From NCBI GenBank assembly GCA_934129945.1, contig CAKOXC010000008.1:1-42569 (forward strand): a stretch of 42,569 nt of DNA, in the 5' to 3' direction. Under the pieces are notes generated by a model, which saw nothing but the letters and a program-made list of their open reading frames with translations, ran no database searches and was not told the DNA's origin. Source of the stretch: an uncultured Bacilli bacterium. GTDB lineage: Bacteria; Bacillota_I; Bacilli_A; RF39; UBA660. The position numbers and the translations under genes were made by a program. Positions 16,041 through 23,026 of this stretch are shown piece by piece; the first letter of the stretch is position 1, and every line of letters starts with the position of its first letter.

Positions 16041-16394
16041 TTATTTTTTTTGATTAATACCTAGCATTGCACCAAAAGTAGAAGATAGAATTAAAATTGC
16101 ATAATATAATATCGTTTTAAAACTAAATGAAAATGTAATTAATCCTAGAACCATAAAAATTAAAACTAAAATAAATCCTTGCTTGATTCCTTCTATATAA
16201 CCCTTTTTTTCACATTTTTTACCACTACTATAACCAATAACAATAAAAAGCAAGATAGAACATATGATACTTATAATATTTGTTATGGATTTAGATATCC
16301 CAAAAGTATTAAGCAAAGATAGAAACAAAATTAAAAATAATATAAAACCTAAAAAAATAAAATAAATTTTAAATTTTAGAAAAATATTCTTCAA
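16041..16394 (-). CDS. TIGR04086 family membrane protein
   Basis: This is about 117 residues with four hydrophobic segments. The central GYSSGKKCEKKGYIEGIKQGF and terminal STFGAMLGINQKK match the TIGR04086 (YrzE-like) pattern. The function of the family is unknown. In-frame GTG 16403 lies inside the Shine-Dalgarno sequence, so TTG at 16394, preceded by TAGGTGATCATT as in other genes here, is the likelier start. It is divergent from the DUF421 gene. Confidence 0.8.
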   Translation of the reverse strand: MKNIFLKFKIYFIFLGFILFLILFLSLLNTFGISKSITNIISIICSILLFIVIGYSSGKKCEKKGYIEGIKQGFILVLIFMVLGLITFSFSFKTILYYAILILSSTFGAMLGINQKK

Positions 16395-16462
16395 AATGAT
16401 CACCTAGTAAATATATGATTAAAAAATAGTTTTTTAGAACATAATAAATTTAGGTGATAACA

Positions 16463-17107
16463 ATGTTGATGATAAGTGTAATTGTAAGAACGTTATTTTT
16501 TTATTTCTTTATAGTTCTAGCTTATAGAATTATGGGTAAAAGAGAAATAGGGCAGTTGGGAATTATAGACTTAATAATTTCTATATTAATTGCTGAATTA
16601 GTGGCAATAAGTATCGAAAATATTAAGGATTCAATTTTTTATACTGTAATACCAATTATTATTCTAGTTATCTTAGAAGTCGTTTTAGCATCCATATCAG
16701 TTAAATCAAGAAAATTCAGATCAACATTTGATGGTAAACCATCTATTTTAATATGTAATGGCAAATTAAATTATAAAGAACTTGTTAAACAAAGATATAC
16801 TATGGACGATTTATTGCTAAGTTTAAGGCAACAATCTATAAAATCGATTGAAGAAGTAGAATATGCTTTCTTAGAACCTAATGGGAAATTATCAGTATTT
16901 AAATATAATTTATTTAAAACTAAATCAAGTTTTCCAATGCCTCTGATTCTTGATGGGGTAATTCAAAAAGAAACTTTAAAATACTTGAATAAAGATATAA
17001 ATTGGTTACATAAAGAAATATATAAATATAATTTAAATGAAAAGCAAATATTTTATGCCTTTTATAGAAAAAATAAAATTTATATAATAAAAAAATGTGA
17101 ATTATAA
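16463..17107 (+). CDS. DUF421 family membrane protein (YetF/YkjA-like)
   Basis: This is a 214-residue protein. It has three N-terminal membrane helices (about 5-25, 35-52, 60-80) with the family motif AYRIMGKREIGQLGIIDLIISILIAEL, then a soluble domain with PSILICNGKLNYKEL, and YTMDDLLLSLRQQSI followed by EVEYAFLEPNGKLSV. The family includes YetF-type proteins of Bacillus; the molecular role is unclear. ATG 16463 has TAGGTGATAAC upstream, so the GTG 9 nt earlier lies in the ribosome site. Confidence 0.9.
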   Translation: MLMISVIVRTLFFYFFIVLAYRIMGKREIGQLGIIDLIISILIAELVAISIENIKDSIFYTVIPIIILVILEVVLASISVKSRKFRSTFDGKPSILICNGKLNYKELVKQRYTMDDLLLSLRQQSIKSIEEVEYAFLEPNGKLSVFKYNLFKTKSSFPMPLILDGVIQKETLKYLNKDINWLHKEIYKYNLNEKQIFYAFYRKNKIYIIKKCEL

Positions 17108-17148
17108 CTAATGGTATTACATATTCTTTATTAGAAAGGATTGATTTG

Positions 17149-17787
17149 ATGAAGAATGTAATACCATTTACTAAGGAAATTACTTTTGATAACAAAATTA
17201 GCGAAATAACTAGTATTTCACTTGAAGAAAATTATAATTGTACAGAGGACACAATAGATGGAGAATTTATTGTATCAGGTGATTATAAAACGCATGAATT
17301 AAGTGTTAATAAAGAATCATTTTCATATAAATTACCATTTAGTGTTGATTTGACTGAAAAAATTATTCCTGATACTTTGAATTTTGAGATTACTGATTTT
17401 TCTTATGATATTTTAAATGATAATATTTTAAAAGTTAATATTGAATTTTCTTTCGATGCTAAAAGGGATGAAAGCACTAGAGATTATGCCTCTGAAGTAG
17501 AAGAGTTACTTAATAATAATTCTTTAGAGGAACCTAAAATAGAAGAAAAAATAGAAGATGAGAATGAAGATAGACTTGATAAAGAGGATGAAAATACAAT
17601 AATTGATTCAATTAAAGATGAAGATAACGAATATATTACATATCATATTCATGTTATAAAAGAATCAGAAACAGTAGAATCTATTTGTACAATGTATAAA
17701 ACTAATGCAAATTTAATAGCCGAGTATAATGATTTGACTGATTTTAAAGTTGGTGAAAAACTTATTATAGTTGAAGAGGATGAATAA
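17149..17787 (+). CDS. SpoVID-like protein with C-terminal LysM
   Basis: This is a 212-residue protein. The N-terminal ~100 residues (VIPFTKEITFDNKISEIT, then DGEFIVSGDYKTHELS, then FSYKLPFSVDLTEKI) match the beta-rich N-terminal domain of spore-encasement protein SpoVID. A highly acidic linker (about 110-160) is followed by a LysM domain (YHIHVIKESETVESICTMY ... VGEKLIIVEE). LysM binds peptidoglycan. SpoVID localises coat proteins around the forespore in Bacillus, and here the protein is much shorter than the 575-residue Bacillus protein. The next gene is YsxE-like, the same order as in B. subtilis, which strengthens the call. The start is ATG with AGAAAGGA 8 nt upstream. Confidence 0.75.
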   Translation: MKNVIPFTKEITFDNKISEITSISLEENYNCTEDTIDGEFIVSGDYKTHELSVNKESFSYKLPFSVDLTEKIIPDTLNFEITDFSYDILNDNILKVNIEFSFDAKRDESTRDYASEVEELLNNNSLEEPKIEEKIEDENEDRLDKEDENTIIDSIKDEDNEYITYHIHVIKESETVESICTMYKTNANLIAEYNDLTDFKVGEKLIIVEEDE

Positions 17788-18673
17788 TTCTTTAGAGATT
17801 TTAAAAAATATTTATAAACCATATAGATATACATTAAAGGGTAATGTGACTGTTTTAGAAACAATGAATGGGGACTTTATTGTAAAAAAGAAAACTAATG
17901 ATATTAAAGCAATTTACAATTATTTGAAAAGTAGAAACTTTGACTATTTTCCAAAACTAATTGATGATTCTAGAAGCGATGTAAATGTTTTTGAATATAT
18001 TAAAGATGTTGATATGCCAAAAGAACAAAAAGCTCTAGATTTAATTAATGTTGTTAGTCTTTTACATAATAAAACAACTTATTATAAAGTTGTTAGTGAT
18101 GATGTATTTAAAAGTATTTATGATTCAATTAAAAGTAATATAGATTTTCTAAAAAATTATTATGAAAATATGTTTAATACTATAGAAAATATAGAATATA
18201 TGAGCCCGAGTGAATATCTATTAATTAGAAATAGTTCTAAAATTTTTTCTTGTCTTTCTTTCTGTGAAAAAGAGTTAGATGAATGGTTTGATTTAACTAA
18301 AGAAGATAATAAACAGCGAGTTTCTTTAATCCATAATAATTTATCTTTAGATCATTTTATAAAAAATGATAAAGATTACTTGATAAGTTGGGATAAAAGT
18401 AAAATTGATAGTCCAGTGTTAGATTTAATAAATTTTTATAAAAATAATTATTTTGATTTAGATTTTGAGACAATATTAAATTCTTATCAATCAAAGTATA
18501 AACTTAATGAAAGTGAAAAAAAATTACTTTTTATAGTAATTTCACTTCCTTTAAAATATGAAAGAAAAAATAACGAATTTAATAGCTGTACAGAAGTTAG
18601 AAATATTCTAGATTATTTATTTAAAACTGAACAATTAGTAAGGCCATACTACACGGTAAATCAAGAAGATTAA
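17780..18673 (+). CDS. YsxE/CotS-like kinase-fold protein
   Basis: This is about 297 residues. It has the aminoglycoside-phosphotransferase-like fold of spore coat proteins CotS/YsxE: FIVKKKTNDIKAIYNYL (beta-Lys region), FEYIKDVDM, then SLIHNNLSLDHFI (where HGDLxxxN is expected) and LISWDKSKIDSPVLDLINFY (where the DFD/DWE metal site is expected). The catalytic Asp of HGD is replaced by Asn and DFG-like residues are weak, so kinase activity is doubtful. It overlaps the SpoVID-like gene (ATGAATAA). TTG at 17771 is an alternative start. The 3' end overlaps a minus-strand small gene. Confidence 0.7.
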   Translation: MNNSLEILKNIYKPYRYTLKGNVTVLETMNGDFIVKKKTNDIKAIYNYLKSRNFDYFPKLIDDSRSDVNVFEYIKDVDMPKEQKALDLINVVSLLHNKTTYYKVVSDDVFKSIYDSIKSNIDFLKNYYENMFNTIENIEYMSPSEYLLIRNSSKIFSCLSFCEKELDEWFDLTKEDNKQRVSLIHNNLSLDHFIKNDKDYLISWDKSKIDSPVLDLINFYKNNYFDLDFETILNSYQSKYKLNESEKKLLFIVISLPLKYERKNNEFNSCTEVRNILDYLFKTEQLVRPYYTVNQED

Positions 18674-18820
18674 AAGTATTACTTCGATAAATAGAATAAA
18701 TAAATTAAATCTAATGGGAATAATTAAGGTAATTAAAACTTGGTAAAATATTAAAAATAATAAAATAAATATTCCTAAAATAGTAAAAAAACCATTTCCT
18801 CTACATGGTGGTCTATACAT
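18635..18820 (-). CDS. Small hydrophobic membrane protein
   Basis: This is a 61-residue protein with a conserved-looking head MYRPPCRGNGFFTILG, then two hydrophobic stretches (FILLFLIFYQVLITLIIP and FNLFILFIEVILLIFLIY). The function is unknown. ATG 18820 has ATAGGTGATAAAT upstream, the ribosome site typical of this genome, which makes the gene real despite its size. Its 3' end overlaps the YsxE-like gene by 39 nt, tail to tail. Confidence 0.65.
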   Translation of the reverse strand: MYRPPCRGNGFFTILGIFILLFLIFYQVLITLIIPIRFNLFILFIEVILLIFLIYRVVWPY

Positions 18821-18855
18821 ATTTATCACCTATAATATAATATGAAAAAAAATAT

Positions 18856-18887
18856 AATATGCACTTACAAAATAGTGCGTATTTTTT
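18856..18887 (+). terminator. Hairpin with T tract upstream of the pseudopilin operon
   Basis: TATGCACT pairs with AGTGCGTA (one G-T) and is followed by TTTTTT. It would stop readthrough from the ysxE-like gene. Confidence 0.6.
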
Positions 18888-18894
18888 CTATTTA

Positions 18895-18903
18895 TGTTAT
18901 ACT
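18895..18903 (+). promoter_or_regulatory. Extended -10 promoter of the pseudopilin operon
   Basis: TGTTATACT, an extended -10, 20 nt before ATG 18924. No convincing -35. Confidence 0.5.
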
Positions 18904-18923
18904 GATATAGTAGGAGACTAGAT

Positions 18924-19634
18924 ATGAAACAGAAAAATGGATTTATTTTTATAGAAACGATGATTGTTGTAGTAGTTTTGCTAGCGTCTTTATTATTAAT
19001 TTATTCTTCATATATGGGTTTAATTAGTAATAATCGTAGAATGGCGAGGTATGATGATTCAGAGTTTATTTATAAAACTTATAGTGTAGGAAAATTTTTA
19101 CTTGATTTAAAAGATGAAAATGGCAGTAGTATTATTGGCAATAAAATAAAAGAACAAAATGCCATTATTAATCAAAGAGAAAGTGGTAATATTAAAAATG
19201 AAGATAAAAATAAGAGTCCTATTGTATATATATCTATTAACGATAATGACCTATTTTATGATTCATCTTCATCAGATAATAATTCTGGCAATGAAACTAG
19301 AAAAGATTTCTTTAGTACTTTATATAATTCCTTAAATATTCAAACAATTATTTTAGTAAATAAAAAACAAATAACTTCTTCTAAAGAAGGAGTAAAAATT
19401 AATGAATCAGAAATATCTAGTGACTTGTACAAATATTTAATGTCTATAGATGTTTCTAATGATAAGGACGATCAGTCTTATTTAGTAGTGATGTATGCTG
19501 AAAAAGTTAATGGTACAACTTGCGATGTAAATAAATTATTAAATGGCGTAGAAGTTAAAGATTTGATGGAACGTGAGAGTGCTTGTACTTATTATTATGC
19601 TAATTTAAAAGTACAGGAGGTCCAAAATGAATAA
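18924..19634 (+). CDS. Prepilin-like protein (type IV pilin-type N-terminus)
   Basis: This is a 236-residue protein. The N-terminus KQKNGFIFIETMIVVVVLLASLLLIYSSYM is a class III prepilin signal: a short basic leader, Gly before Phe as the peptidase site, Glu at +5, and a hydrophobic helix. The rest is a Ser/Asn/Asp-rich extracellular domain. It is probably a pseudopilin of a Com or type II-like system. No prepilin peptidase, ATPase or platform gene is present in the window. ATG has TAGGAGACTAGAT upstream. It overlaps the next gene by 8 nt. Confidence 0.8.
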   Translation: MKQKNGFIFIETMIVVVVLLASLLLIYSSYMGLISNNRRMARYDDSEFIYKTYSVGKFLLDLKDENGSSIIGNKIKEQNAIINQRESGNIKNEDKNKSPIVYISINDNDLFYDSSSSDNNSGNETRKDFFSTLYNSLNIQTIILVNKKQITSSKEGVKINESEISSDLYKYLMSIDVSNDKDDQSYLVVMYAEKVNGTTCDVNKLLNGVEVKDLMERESACTYYYANLKVQEVQNE

Positions 19635-20214
19635 AAAAGGTTTTACAATGACTGAACTAATTGTCAGTATAGCTATAATAGCAGTAGTTATGATTTTTTT
19701 AGTAAATTTATTAGTTGATATTAGATATGATAAAAAAAATGAATTGTATGATACAAAAAATCAGATAAATCGTGCTGAAATTATTAAAACTATTCAAAAT
19801 GATTTAGATGGTAAAGTAATAACAGATATAAATGATACTGGAAGTAGTTCAAATAATTTAGTAGTAAAAATAACAACTGATGATAATAGTCCACATATTA
19901 TAAAAGCTGATAATAATCATATTTCTTATACATCTAGTGGAAAAACAACAAAATGGAGTTTAGAGAAGAATAATGATGAAACTTATATTAAAACAAGTGA
20001 TGTAGAGCTTAAAGTTATTAAATGTAATAAAGCAGATAATTCTAATTTAACATGTGATTCAAATGATAAAATTATTATAATCAATATACCAATAATAGTT
20101 GATAAATCTGAATTAAGAGAAAATAATGATAGTCAAATGGATAATATCATTTTAACTTTCTATAATTATTCTAGTTCTAATATTGAAGGCAAAATACTAA
20201 ATAATAGAACATAA
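19627..20214 (+). CDS. Prepilin-like protein
   Basis: This is a 195-residue protein. The N-terminal NKKGFTMTELIVSIAIIAVVMIFLVNLL is a canonical prepilin cleavage/methylation signal (G|FTMTE). The C-terminal part is a small extracellular domain with two Cys (KCNKADNSNLTCDS) that may form a disulfide. It resembles a minor pseudopilin (ComGD/ComGF-like), but the exact subunit cannot be named. A strong AGGAGG lies inside the preceding gene. The 3' end overlaps ylbJ on the other strand by 18 nt. Confidence 0.85.
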   Translation: MNKKGFTMTELIVSIAIIAVVMIFLVNLLVDIRYDKKNELYDTKNQINRAEIIKTIQNDLDGKVITDINDTGSSSNNLVVKITTDDNSPHIIKADNNHISYTSSGKTTKWSLEKNNDETYIKTSDVELKVIKCNKADNSNLTCDSNDKIIIINIPIIVDKSELRENNDSQMDNIILTFYNYSSSNIEGKILNNRT

Positions 20215-21078
20215 AAGTAGGGAAATAATTATTTGAAGAATTCTACCTTTAAAATAATTAATAAAATTTAAATTAGTATCTTCTAAGATACTTTTTATTT
20301 GGGTAAATATACTTAATCCTCCAAAATTAATGATAATAATAGCAAGTATTTTTTTAGAAGATGACTGGTTTATAATTAATGAATTTAAACCAGTAGTTAT
20401 TTCAAGTAGACCTTTAAATATTGTTGTAGTTAAAAAATAGTCAGAGATTAATAAATAAAAACTGATAACACCTAAAACCACTATTAAAGAATTAAAGGCT
20501 TTTTTAATAGCATTAGGTAATAACTTACTTAAAGATATACTTTCTATTTTAATTTTGTTATCAGTATTTGGCTGATATTTATTTCGTATCAAAAACAAAA
20601 TGATAAAATTAGCAAGATAATGTGAAACTAATAAAAATAAGACTATTTTTTTGTTAGAAAAAATTAAAGATAACATATTGTATAAAAATAATGGATTAGA
20701 AAAATAACATACATATAAAAGCTTATTTACCTCTTCAATTTGAACCATTTTTTTATCTAACATATTTTTAAATAATATAGCATTAGCTGGTGTTCCAATA
20801 AAGATAGACATTATAAAAAGATATGTTCCATTATAAGAAAGTTTAAATATTTTATTAAAAATTTTATAAAAGATGCTACAAATAATACTGGGGAAATTAT
20901 AATTTATTAAAATTTCATTTATGATAATCATTGGAAACAAAGAAGGTACTAGATTATTTGTCCATAAAGAAAAACTTTTTGCTATACTTTCCTTACTAAT
21001 ACTAGGATTTTTAAAAAGCAAAATTAAAAAGACAAAAGTTAACACTAGGATGATAGATTTTTTTAAAATATATTTCAT
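20197..21078 (-). CDS. ylbJ: Sporulation integral membrane protein YlbJ-like
   Basis: This is a 293-residue protein with about eight hydrophobic segments. YlbJ/nucleoside-transporter-gate features: SFSLWTNNLVPSLFPMIIINE near the N-terminus, FIGTPANAILF in the middle, and INFGGLSIFTQIKSIL near the C-terminus. In Bacillus, ylbJ is sigma-E dependent and needed for efficient spore formation. The start is ATG 21078 with TAAGGAGCAAAT upstream. It is divergent from ylbL, which also neighbours it in Bacillus, so the synteny supports both calls. Confidence 0.88.
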   Translation of the reverse strand: MKYILKKSIILVLTFVFLILLFKNPSISKESIAKSFSLWTNNLVPSLFPMIIINEILINYNFPSIICSIFYKIFNKIFKLSYNGTYLFIMSIFIGTPANAILFKNMLDKKMVQIEEVNKLLYVCYFSNPLFLYNMLSLIFSNKKIVLFLLVSHYLANFIILFLIRNKYQPNTDNKIKIESISLSKLLPNAIKKAFNSLIVVLGVISFYLLISDYFLTTTIFKGLLEITTGLNSLIINQSSSKKILAIIIINFGGLSIFTQIKSILEDTNLNFINYFKGRILQIIISLLLCSII

Positions 21079-21121
21079 ATTTGCTCCTTAAACTGGTATA
21101 ATTATATAGGTGAATAAAATA

Positions 21122-22123
21122 ATGATTACTAAAATATATGAATTTTGTAAAAGAAAAATTAAAGAAAATTATAAATATTTATTAAGCTTTATAGTATTAG
21201 TTTTAGTATTTACTATTGAACTTCCAGTAGCAATTTATATCCCTGGAGGTATGATCGACTTATCTAAAAGAGTTGAAGTAGATAATGGATATAAAACAGA
21301 TGGTGAACTTGCAATGAGTTATGTTTCGATGCTTAGAAGCTCTCTTCCTTATGTTTTATTAAGTTATGTTATTCCTAATTGGGACTTAGAAAAAAAAGAA
21401 GATGTTGTTTATGAAGGGTCTAGTGTGTCCGAAACTATTGAAATTGATAAACTATATATGCAAGAAGGTATTAATAATGCCATAATATCAGCTTATAATT
21501 TGGCAGGTAAAACAGTAACTGTAAAAAATGAAAAATTAAAAGTAATATACGTTATGGAAGAATCAAAATCCAAATTAAAAATAAATGATGAAATAATTGC
21601 TGTTGATGATAATACTGTAAAAAGTACAAAAGATATTTCTGAAATAGTTAAAAATAAAAATGTTGGGGATACTGTTAATGTTAAAATTATTAGAAATAAT
21701 AAAGAAAAAGTTATAAAATCAACTGTATCTTTAATTGATAATGAAAAAAAACTAGGAGTTGCGTCAATTAATTTACAACAGTTGAAGACGAATCCTGAAG
21801 TAAAAATAAAAACTAAAGATAGTGAATCAGGATCTAGTGGTGGATTAATGACATCATTAGCTATATATAATTCTCTTACTAAAAATGATATAACTAAAGG
21901 AAAAATTATTGCCGGTACTGGAACAATTGATGCTTCTGGAGATGTTGGAGAAATTGGTGGGGTTAAGTATAAAATCCTTGGTAGTAAAAAAGCTGATATT
22001 TTCTTGTGCCCAAAAGAAAACTACGAGGAAGCTATGAAAGTCAAAAAAGAAAATAAATTGAATATGAAAATTGTAAGTGTTGAATCTTTAAAAGATGCTG
22101 TAAATTATTTGGAGGGATTATAA
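21122..22123 (+). CDS. ylbL: PDZ and Lon-type (S16) membrane protease, YlbL-like
   Basis: This is a 333-residue protein. An N-terminal membrane helix (about 17-38) is followed by an extracytoplasmic region, a PDZ domain (KLKINDEIIAVDDNTVKSTKDI), and a C-terminal Lon-protease fold with the catalytic Ser in SGSSGGLMTSL (near Ser239) and the Lys in GGVKYKILGSKKA. YlbL/SepM family proteases cleave extracellular or membrane substrates. ATG 21122 has AGGTGA 8 nt upstream; the GTG at 21110 lies in that site. It is divergent from ylbJ. Confidence 0.92.
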   Translation: MITKIYEFCKRKIKENYKYLLSFIVLVLVFTIELPVAIYIPGGMIDLSKRVEVDNGYKTDGELAMSYVSMLRSSLPYVLLSYVIPNWDLEKKEDVVYEGSSVSETIEIDKLYMQEGINNAIISAYNLAGKTVTVKNEKLKVIYVMEESKSKLKINDEIIAVDDNTVKSTKDISEIVKNKNVGDTVNVKIIRNNKEKVIKSTVSLIDNEKKLGVASINLQQLKTNPEVKIKTKDSESGSSGGLMTSLAIYNSLTKNDITKGKIIAGTGTIDASGDVGEIGGVKYKILGSKKADIFLCPKENYEEAMKVKKENKLNMKIVSVESLKDAVNYLEGL

Positions 22124-22124
22124 T

Positions 22125-22241
22125 ATGAATATATTAAATAGAATGATGACATATATAAAATATAATAGAAAAATATTTATTAATTTAATAATTTTAATTT
22201 TAATTATCATTGCTTGTATAATAGTTTTTAAAAATTCATAA
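22125..22241 (+). CDS. 38-residue single-pass membrane peptide
   Basis: ATG 22125 lies one base after the ylbL stop, with GGAGGG at a good distance. The peptide has a basic amphipathic head (MNILNRMMTYIKYNRKIF) and then one hydrophobic helix INLIILILIIIACIIVF. Position and ribosome site suggest it is translated with ylbL. The function is unknown; similar micropeptides tune membrane proteases or transporters. Confidence 0.6.
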   Translation: MNILNRMMTYIKYNRKIFINLIILILIIIACIIVFKNS

Positions 22242-22298
22242 TATATTGTAGATTTTTTTGAAAATTGTGTTATAATATTTCAATTAAAGGAGAACAAT

Positions 22299-22979
22299 AT
22301 GCAAGAATATAGTTTAATATATGAAAAATTAAAAATGGAAGAATTAATTAAAGAAATATCTAAAATTGTAGATAATGATATTGATGAAAATAAAATTAAT
22401 TTGAAAATAAGTAATTTATTTGATATTGTAATGAGACAGTTTCAAGCAATTGAAAAAGTTTATTTAAAAAGTCAAAAAGGAATATATTTAAATCAATTTA
22501 AACTAATATTTTCTAATTTATTTAGTGGAAGTATTAATAATTTTTTAAATTCATTAGATATAGCTACAGAAAATAAACTTCTAAATAAAGAGTTAAATAA
22601 ATATTTTAGTATTTTCTCTAATTATTCAGAATATGTGAAATTTAGTATATTTTTAACTTTTGCAAAAGCTAAAGAAACTATTAAATTTTATGATAATCCA
22701 GTAGATTTTAAAAAAATATATATTTATTATGAAGCTATGATCATTGGTATTTTAAACATACTTCCAGAAAGTTATAGGAATATACTTTTAGATAGTAAGA
22801 TTTTTGAAAGTGAAAAGAAATTAGTGGATGAAATAACCTTTGATTATAAATTTGAAATTAATGATATTCAAAAGTTTTATGAATTATTAATAGAAAATGA
22901 TTTAAGGGATTATGTTGAAGAAATTTCTTTAAAAAATATAGATAAAGAAAACCAGACATTAAATAAGAAAAGAGTTTAA
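22299..22979 (+). CDS. Helical protein of unknown function
   Basis: This 226-residue protein was not recognised. It is all-helical, rich in Lys, Asn, Ile and Phe, with no membrane segment or metal motif. An extended -10 promoter TGTTATAAT (22268-22276) and AAAGGAGAAC precede the ATG. It lies directly before mutS but has its own terminator. Confidence 0.7.
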   Translation: MQEYSLIYEKLKMEELIKEISKIVDNDIDENKINLKISNLFDIVMRQFQAIEKVYLKSQKGIYLNQFKLIFSNLFSGSINNFLNSLDIATENKLLNKELNKYFSIFSNYSEYVKFSIFLTFAKAKETIKFYDNPVDFKKIYIYYEAMIIGILNILPESYRNILLDSKIFESEKKLVDEITFDYKFEINDIQKFYELLIENDLRDYVEEISLKNIDKENQTLNKKRV

Positions 22980-22995
22980 AAAATTCTTTTTTTTG
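22966..22995 (+). terminator. Terminator before mutS
   Basis: AAGAGTTT/AAATTCTT stem (one G-T) with a following run of eight T. Confidence 0.55.
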
Positions 22996-23004
22996 TGGTA
23001 TAAT
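22996..23004 (+). promoter_or_regulatory. Extended -10 of mutS
   Basis: TGGTATAAT, 23 nt before ATG 23027. Confidence 0.5.
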
Positions 23005-23026
23005 TAGTTTGCTTAAGGGTGGTAAA

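Noticed and set aside
18635..18829. Longer start (GTG 18829) for the small minus-strand gene
   Set aside because: That GTG is part of the AGGTGAT ribosome site used by the ATG at 18820.
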